Source of the DNA: Planoprotostelium fungivorum
Taxonomy: Eukaryota; Evosea; Variosea; Cavosteliida; Cavosteliaceae
NCBI GenBank assembly: GCA_003024175.1
Contig: MDYQ01000661.1
Location: 124,001-188,000, forward strand
Direction: 5' to 3'
DNA length: 64,000 nucleotides
Shown here piece after piece: positions 23,454-35,118 of this stretch. Numbering within the stretch: position 1 is the first letter of the stretch; each line of letters begins with the position of its first letter. The notes under the pieces are model-generated. The model had not been told where the DNA came from, did no database searches, and saw only the letters and a program-made list of their open reading frames with translations. The translations under genes and the position numbers were made by a program.

Positions 23454-26400
23454 CTATTTCTCCTGTCTCGGTTCACATTTGAGTGATTGCTGCCACATGA
23501 GTGACTGCGTCAGACTCTGGCAGTTTTCCAAGGCAGCTTGAATCGTCTTCTCTGAAACGAACCGATAAGGTGTCTGTCATTGTTCAATCTTCCATCACGA
23601 CATTGTGATGATGATCGTGATGATCGTGATGATCGTGGACTCACCAGCTGGCAGTTGACGATAGTGTCTACCACCATCGACATCTTCTTTCTCTTCTGAA
23701 AGTTGATGAGCCCCTTCTTACCATCGATCTCGTTCTTCATTCCATCTTCGATGAACGTCAGATCTGTCAGGGCAACTCCAACGAAGGGAATAGAAGGTGA
23801 CGGGTGGTTCTTAAGAGCCTGTCTGTACTGGTTGTAGTTGTCCTTGGTCGACGTCAAGCTCTTCAGAGCTTCCATTTCTTCTTGGTATCGACTCTTTGCG
23901 ATTTTCTGTGGAGGTCAGTGTCGATACGTGGTAGTCGACATTTCTTCGCTCACATCCCAAGTTTTGTAGAGGCGGTGGACGGCTGCGCTCTGTAGGCCCG
24001 ACATGATCTGCATGACTCCGTTGAAATTTCCGAGATTCTGTAATTCCTTGGCAACCTGTCTGAGGTCACGTGACTGTACGGTAGATATCGTGATGCATGT
24101 CGTGATAATGAGAGATCATGATGATCATGCGTGATGAGATGCCATGATGGTGATCACCTTGATGCAGTGTTTCACGAGTTTGAATCGGAGGGAAAGATTT
24201 TCTGTCTGGACCACTTGTGTGGCGATCCAGTTACTGACAGCGTTGAAACGCTTGATCATAAAATCCAGATTGGGCCTGTCTCAAATCAATCCAAATAAAA
24301 TACATCTCTTCTGTATCTCTCTTCCACGTTATTTTTTATTCTATGATGTGACAAAAGAATCTGTTACGATACGAAGAATAAATTGAAATAAATCTCACCT
24401 CGGCTTCCTCAGCAGTTCGATCTGTTTGATCTTCACGAGTAGAGAGAAATCTTGCAGGCACATTTGCCTAGCTAACTCCACCGGGTCAAAATCGATCATG
24501 TTACTCGATTTCGGTACGATCGGTGTTGGCATGGGAACCTCAGCCCACACCTCTCCTCTCCTCTACAACGAGTCAGTTTCATTATGATGAAATTCCACGC
24601 ACGTCTTGGTTGGAGATGCACTTGTTGATGCTGGCCAGAATCTCGACGTGATGTTTCGTGACGTTCGTGTCGGCAAATTGTTTCACTTGCTCCATCAGAA
24701 TCGGATTTTCAGCGAAATCCAGATAATAATCGGTCAGCCATCGTCTCAAAACATCTACAACTCTGTTTCGTGTGAGATCTTGATGTTTCGTCATCGGTTG
24801 TTCTCTCTTGTTGCGTGGAGTGATGATGTGATGTGATGTGATGATGAGATGTGGAAGTGATGATGTGATGTGGATCTGAATCGAATCTATGATGGACTCA
24901 CCTGATGCGGATGATTTGATCTGTGTCATCATCGTATCTGTTGAAATTAGATGAATGAGATCGATCGATTGAATGTGTGAAATGATACGTCATACAAAAT
25001 CGATTCGAATACAATAGAAGCAAAGATGATGACATCGTGAGGAATATTGTCACCCACACATCATATCTGAAAAAACAATAAATGAAAATAAATTCATCTC
25101 ACCTCTTCAACAGTAACGTCAACACTTGCTCTCCCGTGGCAAAAGATCGATAAGTCAAGAAGAAAGCATTGAGATATTCCGTATCTACAATGCCCTCGCT
25201 CGGTGTCAATTTTTCGACCAATTTCGAGATGGTTCCTCCCTTGACTTCCTTGTTTCCTTCTGCGTTCGTGATGAGTAACAGCTGCTCCTCTTGCTCGGGT
25301 GGTTGGCTCGTTGTAGATGGGGTGGGTGAGGGTATGTTGGGTGGGGGTGTGGAGGGGGGGCTAGAAGAAGGCATGTTCGAGAGGGATCTGAAATTTCATT
25401 AGAAATGCATTGAAAATTGAATGAAAAAGATAAAACGACGAATCGTAAAAAATGAATAGAACGAAGAAGAATTATAAAATTGTGAATCATTCTTCTGCAT
25501 CAGAAATAAAATGTGAAAGATCTACATGATGGAAGAACGAAAAGATGACATACCTCGTCAGAGCAAAAGATCCACCCTTACTGGGCGGCTTGTACGCCTT
25601 CACCACCGGTGATGGTGGTGAATCGCTACCGTGATCTATAAATAGAATGTCAGATGAAATCCACGGGAGATTTCGCACCGTTCTGATGCCCCGTACTCTC
25701 CCTGCGGTTGAGCGAAGCTCTCGCGGAGGCCATCAGTTGTTCGTTGTTTTCAAATTTTGCGATGGCTTCTTCCTTTAAGAGGTTCAGTGTTCATCATGTC
25801 TGATGATCATCACGATCATCGCCATCATCACGATCATCACGATCATCACGATCATCACGATCGTGATGATGATAGCGCGATCACATCATGATGATCATCA
25901 CGACCATCGATCACCCACCTCGCTTCTCAGAGTGCTGTGAGGCGACGAAGCTCTGCGATTCGGCGACCCCGCCGGCACCTACTCCCGTCACCTCTCGATG
26001 ACGTCATCACACGTCACCTCTTCCTTATTTTGCTCCGCCATCTTCTGTGCCAGATTTGCCGACCTACCCACCGTGCCTCCGTACTGTACTGAAGGTAACG
26101 GTCTCGATGTAGATGGCACTGGCCTGGGGTTGGGTGAAGAAGGATGCTCCGAATTTTCGCCGCTGTCTCTTAGATTGAAGTGTTGGCTGTCCCTACCCGC
26201 GAGGCTGATGCTCGAACTCGTGCTGGGAAGGGGTCGACGAGTGCTGCGGAGGGTTTCGATCATCTGAGGGGGGGTGAGGGGGGAGGACCGAATATTTGGG
26301 ACGACGAACCTTCTGCTGGTGCTCGATTTGGGCTTGCTGCTGTTTCGATTGGGCCTGCTGGGCTTCTAATTTGGCCTGTTGTGTTTCGATCTGTCTCTCG

Positions 26401-27097
26401 TGTTGACCGACGAGCTGATGGAGGTGCTCGATGATGTTCTGGAGCTGCACCATCTGCATGGTCTGCTCTTCTAATTGGTCCGTGACCGTGTTGACTGTCT
26501 CTCCCTGTTTCGAAGGTGAGTGGATGATGGATGTGATTCGAGATGAGAAAATTTCGTATAGGATGATGAGATGGATGAGATCAGATGGAGGATGACCGAA
26601 ATATGAAGAGGAGAGAATGGGAGAAGAATGAATAAAAGAGAGATGTATGAGAAGACGAATGACGTGAGAGGGAGATATGGATGAACCTGAAGGATGTTGG
26701 CGGCCTTCAAAACGTTCAATTCAGAGACGAGTGCGGAATGATTGGAGGTCGATTCGATGACTGACGCATACGACGATCTCAATTCTTCGTTCTCGTCGGT
26801 GAGTAATTGTATGTGTTGATTTAACATATCCATTTGCCTCTGAGTCCTGCGTCACATTTTCGAACGGTTAGAATACCCCTCACCTGCATCTCTCTATTAT
26901 TTGATCGGAGTGTGTTCGCTTGCTCTTTGGCTTCGTTCCTCTCCCTTCTAAATGTGTTCATCACAGACTGTTGGAATGTGAGCGATAGATACGTCGATGA
27001 TATGGAACCGTATTACCTTGACATGGTCTCGAAGTTGTTCGACCGCCGCCTGATCCATGATATCAGGGACTTGGACGTCTCTAGGCTCTCCATCCAT
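23454..27097 (-). CDS. Ras guanine nucleotide exchange factor (REM + CDC25 domains) with coiled-coil N-terminus
   Basis: Activates Ras-family GTPases. The N-terminal 300 or so residues are coiled coil (DQAAVEQLRDHVK, RQMDMLNQHIQLLTDENEEL) with a Gln-rich stretch (IETQQAKLEAQQAQSKQQQ). The REM domain shows EKLTPSEGIVDTEYLNAFFLTYRSF and TGEQVLTLLLKR. The CDC25 domain shows NLDFMIKRFNAVSNWIATQVV, CIKVAKELQNLGNFNGVMQIMSGL, VALTDLTFIEDG and LINFQKRKKMSMVV, all diagnostic. Stop TAG is at 23454-23456. About 18 introns are present; one near 25796-25920 is GATC-rich. The start ATG at 27097 is the first in frame. Amoebozoans carry many such RasGEFs. Confidence 0.9.
25796..25905 (-). repeat. GATCATCAC tandem low-complexity intron sequence (RasGEF)
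   Basis: Five or more near-tandem GATCATCAC units followed by the complementary GTGATGATGATC. The stretch could fold on itself in the pre-mRNA. Confidence 0.7.
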
Positions 27098-27425
27098 CTT
27101 TCGATTGATTCGGGTGGGGTAGATCTTTGAGAAGACGGTTTGTGTCTTGTATTTAATAAATCGACTTCACAGCGCCCTTCTAAATTCCTGTGTCCTCGAT
27201 TTAGAAGATGGCGGCGGAATCGTTGACAGCGGGATCTCATATCGATCGCGACGTCGTTCATCGAAGAGAATGGGAACTGAGTTCTTACCAATCTTAGTCT
27301 TGTGTATATCTGACCGCCACAATGGACGCGCGTTCCTCCTTTCCTGACCGTCCTTTCTTCGCTCTACAACTTCATTGATCGGGTGAGCGCATTGATGAAT
27401 TCTTTTCTCGATTGTCGCTCATGTG
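27098..27425. other. Divergent promoter region between RasGEF and JmjC genes
   Basis: No supported coding frame on either strand. The 328 bp separate two divergent start codons and should carry both promoters; no known element stands out. Confidence 0.4.
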
Positions 27426-29063
27426 ATGTCTCTGGACTCTCAATTCGTGTTGGAACGCATCGAAGCTCCATCGGTCGAGGTTCTAGAGAGTTTCATCATC
27501 CAGAGCAAGCCGTTCGTCTTAACTGGTGTGGTCGACCGATGGCCCGCGTACACACTATGGAGAGATCCTGAATATCTCATATCGAAGGTGGAAGATATTC
27601 TTCGCACGCATTTTGAAGCGTGACGCAGATTGGAAGTGACACGATGGTACCTCTGAGAACCCACTTCATGAGAGCTCATCAGAGACAGAAGGAAAGTCTA
27701 AACGATGAGAATAAGAGAAAGAACGAAGAGTGGTTGGGAGAGTGCCAACAAGTCAGCATGAGAACGTTCATGAATCATTGGATGGAATACAAAGAATGGA
27801 CGCAGTGAGTGTTCGTACGGACGAGATGTGTTCATGATCATCTGCAGAGAGAAAGATGTGATGGAACAGTTTTATTATCTCGCTAGTCTTCCCATCAACA
27901 AACACTTTCCTTCTCTCACCGATGATTTCGAGGTACTCATGCAATGCACGACCTAAGACTAACACGATCTGCAGGTGCCTCACCATCCTCGATCTCAGAA
28001 GAAATCAGGTGAATCATTTTATTCTGGTTTATTGTTTTCCCGCGCTCGTTCGGCTTACGGTTAGCAGGTAATTTGTGGATCGGCAACAAGGGACAGATCA
28101 CACCGGTTCATTATGACTACAGTACGGGTGATCCAGGTATGGATGGGCTTCATGCAGTAGTTGTGGGCCGAAAGGTAATATGACTCTATATTATATATTC
28201 GACATCAAGATCATCATCACGATCATCATGTTCACTTTTATCGATCATCGACTTCATGATCATCGTCATCGATATACCATGTCATCATAGACATACAGTG
28301 GACCTTCCTCACTTCACGATTGATCATCATCACATCATCGCAGAAACTCACACGAATACAGACGTTCAAATTGTTCGATCCACAATACAATGCAAACTTC
28401 ATCCCAACGTGAGTCTCCCCCCTCCCCACCACTCTCACCCTCTCAGTAAGAAATTTTGGGGGAAATTCCACCAAGCCGTTGTAGACGCCGACGGCCTACC
28501 CGACCCGGTAGAAAATCCGAGTTACGCACGTTGTAGATACATAGAGGTCGACCTGAGAGAGGGAGAGCTCCTCTTTATTCCCAAATTATGGTGGCATCAC
28601 GTGACAACGACAGAGCCCAGCGTGTCGATCAACTTTTGGTTTCAACATGCAAAGAGCGAGAGTCTAAAGTTGACGCATCACTGGTGTGTCATCGAACGAC
28701 TTCTGGACTCCACGAGCCACATGATCATCACGCATGACAAGATGAAGAACTTGTTGGAATATTACGGCTATCGAAACGTGACGAGGGAAGAGATTGAAGA
28801 ATACGTGAAACATCCGGTGAAGGTGGCCGATGGAAGATGAGATTTGAAGATTGAATGATGCAGTTCATGATGATACCACAATTCATACAGACGTTCGCCA
28901 ACGGTTTCAAATCGTCATGGGTGGCGAGAGATGAAGGGGCCGCGTCATCATCAGATGAGTTGTTAGAGAAGGTGCGATTCTTGACAAGTTCAAAATTGAC
29001 TCGAATAAGGTGAAGCGATGGATCACAGAGAGGCAAGCTCCATTGAAGAAAGTCGAAGAATAA
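27426..29063 (+). CDS. JmjC-domain protein (cupin-like 2-oxoglutarate oxygenase)
   Basis: Predicted Fe(II)/2-oxoglutarate hydroxylase or demethylase of the small-JmjC group (HSPBAP1/KDM8-like). Residues 1-60 show LESFIIQSKPFVLTGVVDRWPAY, the typical entry of these proteins. The cupin core has NLWIGNKGQITPVHYDYSTG, with H-x-D metal ligands in HYD. The second half has CRYIEVDLREGELLFIPKLWWHHVTTTEPSVSINFWF, where WWHHV gives the distal His ligand. If two late introns are spliced, the reading continues past a read-through stop at 28840 to TAA at 29061 with a charged tail (TFANGFKSSWVARDEG, then KRWITERQAPLKKVEE). AATAAA overlaps that stop, supporting the longer form. Confidence 0.8.
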
Positions 29064-29064
29064 A
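29059..29064 (+). promoter_or_regulatory. AATAAA poly(A) signal overlapping the JmjC stop codon
   Basis: The TAA stop is embedded in AATAAA. The same arrangement occurs at the ends of three other genes in this window. Confidence 0.5.
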
Positions 29065-29151
29065 TTGACTCGTTGTAGATCGAAAAATTGGCTCGTTGTA
29101 GATTGATCTGAATGCAGTCAAGATATCTATTTCGACATATTGAACGATACG

Positions 29152-29668
29152 ATGTTGGATGACCTCAGAGACTTTCCATTATGCAGGTGACTACTCCCAT
29201 TTATCATGAAACCTTCTACAAAGTCGTGCATCAGATCGAGTGCACCCTTCTCGTCCAAAAGTCCATCTCTCCCGCGGCCGACTTCGAAAAGGTATAAGCT
29301 CCGTGAACTGGGTTCTGTCCAAGAGTTCGAGGTGATTCCATCTCCAAAATGGATGTCCATGACGAAGAATGTCTCAGGACAAATTGAAAGTCCTGAGAAA
29401 AGTGAAGACGGGCAGAGTCCTCTCAGAAGTTCCTCGCAGTGCTCACGTAGAGATGGGAGGTCTGAGACCCACCTGCGAGCCGATGTTGAACTTTGTCAAT
29501 ACCCACATGAAGAAGGAAATTCAATCGCCTCGCGTCACTTCCCTGAAGAAGAGGACTCTCGAAGAGGATCAGATGGATGATTTCGATCACGTTCAACTGT
29601 CGTCCAAGAGTATCATCGATTTCGATCAGGGTGTATCAGGAAGTCAAGATCAATTCTTCGAAGAATAG
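29152..29668 (+). CDS. Unidentified basic/acidic low-complexity protein, possibly the 5' part of a longer gene
   Basis: Not recognised. Two introns, about 29186-29234 and 29331-29376, join exons reading MLDDLRDFPLCR, then SSAPFSSKSPSLPRPTSKRYKLRELGSVQEFE, then DKLKVLRKVKTGRVLSEVPRS..GLRPTCEPMLNFVNTHMKKE, ending QDQFFEE. Both joins keep frame and remove in-frame stops, which supports expression. The composition, with Ser/Pro/Lys tracts and EEDQMDDFD, suggests a nuclear protein. It may belong to one gene with the next two entries, since all three run the same way with under 130 bp between them and share composition. I could not find a clean junction. Confidence 0.4.
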
Positions 29669-29789
29669 AATCGAATACAACAGGATCATTAGGACTTGCA
29701 ACTGGCCGATCTGATGATGTTTGTGCTTCAACTTGAAATTCTTCGAAAACAAATTTCGAATTTTGAATTTGTATTCCCGCCCACGCAGC

Positions 29790-30405
29790 ATGATGAACGA
29801 TCTCGGCATCGACAGCTCTTCCAGAGGTAGAGTTCTACCGTCTTGGATGGGGAAGGTGTTAGATACACCTCCTAAGAAAAAAGGTGGCAAGAGATCGACG
29901 GCCGATGTCCATAAGGAAGATCACACCTCTACGAATATCGGAGTCATCGCACCGTTAGAGAAATTGACTCGATGCATCATCGATATGGAAGCCCATCCAA
30001 AGATACCGGGTCTCGTAAACGGTGGCTCCTGTGATCCGAAGGACGAACAACTCATACTGTCTTTCATGAGTAAATATTCTGTTAAACAGTTGCAAGAATG
30101 CATGCAGATGACCATCGGACGACGAGTGGGTTCAGGTGGGATCATGTTGGAACGAAATAATGGTGGACTGATTATGGACAAAGGAAGGAAAGAGAGGGTC
30201 ATCAATGAGTTTTTCGAAGAGCTGTGGATGTTGAGAAAGAAGAAGAGTGCACAACAGACGAAAAAGAGCACAGTAGCTGACATGCCCAATCGTGTATTCT
30301 CTTCCATCAAGTCGATCGATCAAGGTGAGACGATGGTTCATAGCAAGTCGTTTGTAATGACGATGAACAGATGGAGAACTGTTAGTCAGGAGAGCTAAAA
30401 AGTGA
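29790..30405 (+). CDS. Unidentified protein, middle module of the 29-32 kb cluster
   Basis: Not recognised. The longest exon reads MMNDLGIDSSSRGRVLPSW, KVLDTPPKKKGGKRS, then a helical block LEKLTRCIIDMEAHPKIPGL and LILSFMSKYSVKQLQECMQM, and a basic RKERVINEFFEELWMLRKKKS. A 44-nt intron near 30326-30370 gives a short end (DGELLVRRAKK, TGA at 30403). Alternative splicing from the same exon could enter the next entry's first exon. The PPKKKGGKR stretch looks like a nuclear localisation signal. A TTCCCGCCC box lies just before the ATG. Confidence 0.4.
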
Positions 30406-30421
30406 ATCGACGTGCCTTTCT

Positions 30422-32438
30422 ATGAGTTCTGATTCGTCTCCAGGCCAAAAGAAACGAGCCCGAAATCAAAGGGCAAACTCAGGTTATCACTCGATGATCT
30501 CTCAGAAGATGAAGATCATCACACATCGGGCGGTGAATCGAATTCACCGAAAGACATTCAACCACAAGTGGCACCCACCATCGATCGTAAGGGGCCAGTC
30601 TCACACCGACAGACAAGCCATCGTCCGTCATCATCAGCACCATCTCAGACCTCCAAACCTCTCAACATGTTCTTGAAGGGTGAATATTCGTGACTCATGT
30701 CACACCATCTGATGGCATCGAGCAGCTCAGATGACCAAGATGAACATCGTGGAGAACCCACATCTGAGTCCTCATTGGTCCGAATCCATATTCTCTAAGG
30801 AAGAGGAAGAAGAGTCACCCAGTAGTGGTAGCAGGTGTGTGATGAAAAATCAATGGAAGATGCTAATCTCATCTGCAGCCAGAGCGATCCTGATCTCATC
30901 ATCACACCGAAGAAAAAGAAGAAAGGTGAGGACGCGAGACGCTGACAGCACTAACTCATGTCGTTGCGACAGCGAGTGAGATATCATCTTCCATGATCAC
31001 CCCCATCCGTACGAGCCCAGTTCCCGCCAAAAAATCTCCCGCTAAAACTCCCGGGTCTCCCGCCTTGAGCATTCCCCTCGAGAGACTCATCAGTAAGATG
31101 ATCAAGGGCCCCACTCAGAAGACTGGTGAGCGTCTACAACTCGACCAGACGTAACGTACGTAGCCCCTTCACCCAACACTACCATAAGGAACATGATCAG
31201 CGTCAAGACGAGAAAATTCGAGGAAAATTCTCCCTCTTCCCCCGAAGAAATTTCTTCGAAATCTCCAGACACCACCCCACCACCCCTGAGTGATTCGAGA
31301 AGTTTCTGAGAAATTCCTTACGAGCGACAGATCTGACACCTGTCAGTAAGCAGAAGCCTTTGAAGAGGACTCGCTCTGCTTTTGATGACATGGTCGATGT
31401 CAACCGATCTTCCAACAAGGATGATCTACAGATTCCATCGAGATTTCGACGTCACGAGGTCAAGCCGGAAGCGATCGAGGAAGAGGTGATCATCCATCAC
31501 GTCTGTCGCATCATCATCGGATGTCGCACATCGATCATGATCGTTCAGAGGATCATCTATCATCACATCCTCCATCATCACATATCCATCATCACATCAT
31601 CGCATCTCATCCATATCTCCATCATGGCTGAACTGATGAGAACAGAAACCAAAGACGAAGAAGAGATTGTTGAATCACCCACGTGATTGCATCGATGACG
31701 AAGACCTCTTCCTGGATATATCTCAGAAATTTCTGAGAAATTCACCCCCTCAACCCACACTACACCTGGACGAGGTAGAACCCAGCCGCTCCCTCTTCAA
31801 GAGAAAAGTGGTGGAAAACTCGAAGAGCGATGTATTTGAACTGCCTCCCACACCAGAGACACCATCAGCACGACATTCTAAGAAGACAAAGAAGAAGGTC
31901 AGCCTCAACATCATCATCGTCATCATCATCGTTCATCACTCTGCATCATCTTCATCCGCTACATCATCACTTGGACATCATACGAATACTGATCATTCAC
32001 CATCTGCGTCATCATCATCTTCTCCACCATCTTCTGCATCACCTTCTCCATCATCGTCCATCACCTCTCATCATCCACCACCTGCATCATCTCATCATCC
32101 ATCACCTGCATCATCTCATCATCCACCACCTGCATCATCTCATCATCCACCACCTGCATCGTCTCATCATCCATCAGAGAGAAAGACCGAGGAAAATTCA
32201 CTGCCCCCTCTGTGACGCTACCCTCCTCGTCCCCCCGGGAGAAGACACGAACCACATCGTATCTGTACACTTGGACTGTGGGGACTGTGGCGTTCCCGCC
32301 TTTTTCGACGACCCCTCACCTCCCAGGAGGCTCAGGCAGAGGAAGAGTGTCGACACGTCGAGAACGTCGACACCTTCGTCTACTTCTACGGTGTCGACAC
32401 CTTCACCGTCCGGATTCAAGTGGAAGGGATTCGGTTGA
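30422..32438 (+). CDS. Unidentified Ser/Pro/Lys-rich nuclear-type protein with a C-terminal CPxC zinc-finger-like module
   Basis: Many small exons join in frame into a disordered, charged protein: SEDEDHHTSGGESNSPKD, EEEEESPSSGS, ITPKKKKK, PVPAKKSPAKTPGSPALS, EENSPSSPEEISSKSPD, then SRSLFKRKVVENSKSDVFELPPTPETPS. The last exon has KIHCPLCDATLLVPPGED..HIVSVHLDCGDCG, two C-x2-C pairs around His-rich spacing, reminiscent of UBZ or C2HC fingers of DNA-repair proteins. That likeness is only suggestive. It ends SGFKWKGFG at TGA 32436. The start is uncertain: ATG 30422 (MSSDSSPGQKKRAR) needs an implausible 23-nt intron, so the true 5' end may be in the previous entry. Confidence 0.45.
32066..32176 (+). 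repeat. 24-bp minisatellite in the last intron of the zinc-finger gene
   Basis: A unit of 24 bp (CATCATCCACCACCTGCATC plus four bases) is repeated about 4.5 times with few changes. Read in the frame of the upstream exon it would encode SSHHPPPA repeats; the spliced form skips it. Confidence 0.85.
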
Positions 32439-32828
32439 AGATTAAAATGCGAGAGATGGAATTTATTCTTTTTTTCCCAATGAGACGCTTTACAAACTGG
32501 TGGACTTCATGTGAATGGGAGATCGACGAAAACAGATTGGACAGCAACTGAACAGGTGTAAGACAGCAGTTGAATAGGTATAAAACTCGTCGAGATGAAT
32601 AAATACTTCATCTCTTCAGCTGCGATCGTTCTTCTGATGGTCATGAGAGAGACAGATACTATAACGAGGCGATGACAGTGTCTACTGATCGTTCTCCTCC
32701 AACAAACTTCAAAATAGAAGAACATCCACGTTCATCCCTCATCGTCACATCTTGCATCATCCAACATCGTGACGACCATTTTATCGAATCCATCCTTCTT
32801 CCCCCAACATTGCGGCCTTTCTCCTTCT
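32439..32828. other. Convergent 3' region between the zinc-finger gene and G-alpha
   Basis: No coding frame with support. Contains T-rich stretches near 32462-32476 and presumably both 3' UTRs. Confidence 0.4.
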
Positions 32829-34394
32829 CTACATTCCAAAGCCCAACTTCTCTAGGTGATTGCTCAACAGAGTCTGCCTCACTGCATCGAAAACAATCTT
32901 CACGTTGCCCGTGTCTGTGGCAGTCGTCTGATGAGAGAAAATTTTGGCCGAGGGGTTGTTGACTCGACTGATGAGAGCCTTTTCGATGTAAGCGGCGCCA
33001 GCTTGAGGATCCACGCCACCTTTAGAGGATGAGATGACGATGATGTTGATGATCTCACCCTCGTACTCTGGAAATAAATCTTGCAGTGGAACCTTTTTGA
33101 TCTTTTCTCGGAAAAGATCCATCTACAACGGTCAGAGATAATGATATAAATCCATTTATTCATTTCATCTCACCTTGTTTAGAAAGAGGATGATGGCTGT
33201 TGACGCGAACCACTGACTGTTGGCGATCTGTTCGAACAGCTCTAACGATTCCACCATACGATTTACGTCTTCGTCTTCGAATAGCTTGAGATCGTATCTG
33301 TCTCTCATTTAGAACTGATGGCGTCCATGATTCACAGATGATATCGCTCACTCATTCAGGGCGACACAGAAGAGGATGGCAGTGACGTCTTCGAAACAGT
33401 GCATCCTGAATCGTTTAGAGGTTGACGACTCATCGCGACTCACCATTTTCTCCTCTCACTCCTCTGCCCTCCCACATCTACTAATCTGTCTCATGTTCAA
33501 CCTCTATCTCCATCATCGAGCCGATGAACTCACGTGAAACTGCGATTCTCGATTTTAAAGTGAATTTCACTGATACCAACTGTCCTCGCTCTGATGCGTA
33601 AGACATCGTCGAGAGATGGAATAAAGTTGCTGTCTGCGAAACGGTCTAGATTATCCGCCAGACTGGTAGACGTTAGTCTCGTGATAGATGATGAGATGTT
33701 TACTAGAAAGATGAGTCCATGAGTTGAAATTCATTGCTGCGGGAGAGTGATTTGACGATGGCTGGATCATTCCAGAGACAATGGAAACCTTTCTTCATAG
33801 GAGCTGTGATTCCTGTGACGTCCATCCCTCTCAGATTGGCGTATAGGTCTACGTAGTCCTGCATCTGATATGAGATGGAGTGAGATGATTCGTGATCTCA
33901 CGTTGTTCTCTGGTTTGACCTGATAGCCGAACATCTGAGATGCCTCGATGAGAGATTTCATCACGGTGACGATGTTATTATATATGATAGGCCGATATGA
34001 TAAGAGTTCAGCCGCTGAATATCCATCCGTGTGAAGAATTCGAATCTGCTTCGTGATGGTTGACTTGCCTGATTCTCCCGTTCCTGCGTTCCACTTAGAA
34101 GTCGCAATGAATGGGTCAAGTGTGATTCAAAACTAGTCAACGTAATAAAGAAGGCAAATTTCGCAATGCGATGTGTCTTTCTCGTCGAGCATTTTCGTTC
34201 ATCCATTCAACTCCCTCACGAGATGCAATTCATATCGTCATCGGAAGTGGTACGAAACAGAATCGACTCTAGATCGTCTCACCTAACAGCAGTAATTTGA
34301 TCTCGGATGCCATCTCCTTCCTCCTGTTAGCCATCTCTCGTTCAGCCACTCTGGACGCCCTCGTGTCGACCGTAGAACTGTGAGCACACCCCAT
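32829..34394 (-). CDS. Heterotrimeric G-protein alpha subunit
   Basis: Membrane-attached GTPase switch. The start MGCAHSS has Gly2/Cys3 for N-myristoylation and palmitoylation. G1 is [23 protein letters not shown], rebuilt across an intron. Switch I is [15 protein letters not shown], and G3/switch II is [13 protein letters not shown]4 follows as [12 protein letters not shown] and the TCAT-like G5 as [19 protein letters not shown]. The C-terminus is HLEKLGFGM, without the Cys that pertussis toxin modifies in Gi. The protein is about 350 residues, normal for the family. About nine introns are present; the acceptor before NK-MDLF uses the recurrent GTTGTAG motif. The RGS protein of this window is a possible partner. 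Confidence 0.93.
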
Positions 34395-35118
34395 CGTTGG
34401 CTGATGATCGAATGGTCGAATGCGGTTGCTGATCGGTAAACCCTGTGACTTGTCCTTAGCCGGATTCGTATTTTCCTCAGATCTGTCCCTTACCATCGTT
34501 ACGAATAAAACCCTTGCAGCGCGTGGAACCAATCATGCAGCCCTGAGTTACATAGAGACTCTACGTGAGTGTCACTGCCTCCAGCGTCACCCTCAACGTC
34601 TTGAATGCTCTCGACACAAGCGCCAGAGGCCAACTCGGCTCATTCAACAAATGAGCACCACCACCTCCCGTGACACATCGGTGGCGCAATATTGCGATGT
34701 TATAAGAGGCCCTATGTTCGATGACATAATAATACTACTGGCGGAACACAGCGCCCATTCTCTCCTGGTTCCTGCAGGTTCAGTCACCACTGACCAGGAA
34801 CAACGCGTGAGATGAGTGAAACGGCAAAGCTTTTCAGTTGAAAAGAAGGAACCTGCTGACGTTGTAGACACGCTGCTTGTCACTTCGAATCTTCAGCCGA
34901 TTTGAATGAGCACGCCAATTAAAGAAGTCAGAGTGCAGCTGCGTACGTCTGATATCGAGGAGAGGTTCACGCCTGTAACGATTCAGAAGAGGTTCAGCTT
35001 GCCTTTAGCTTCTTCCTCTTTAGAAGTGAGTTGCAGCAGTACTCATGTCATGAGACATATCGGGTGTTTCTGTCGGAATAACGGAGGATTCAATCTTCCG
35101 AACCACAACACAAACGAA
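34395..35118. other. Divergent promoter region between G-alpha and TF copy 2
   Basis: The longest gene-free stretch of the window. A 131-codon + frame (34420-34815) overlaps a 79-codon - frame. Neither shows a recognisable domain, regular heptads or a membrane segment, and both look like chance. Nothing else is identifiable. Confidence 0.4.

Noticed and set aside
31020-31060. E2F-like TTCCCGCCAAAAAA at the 29-32 kb cluster
   Set aside because: It falls inside a coding exon (PVPAKKSPAKTPG), so its sequence is explained by the protein.
32066-32176. CRISPR-like repeat array
   Set aside because: The 24-bp units are directly adjacent with no unique spacers, and the window is eukaryotic; it is a minisatellite.
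34420-34815. 131-codon open frame between G-alpha and TF copy 2
   Set aside because: No domain, no helix or membrane pattern, overlaps another chance frame on the other strand, and lies in a divergent promoter gap.
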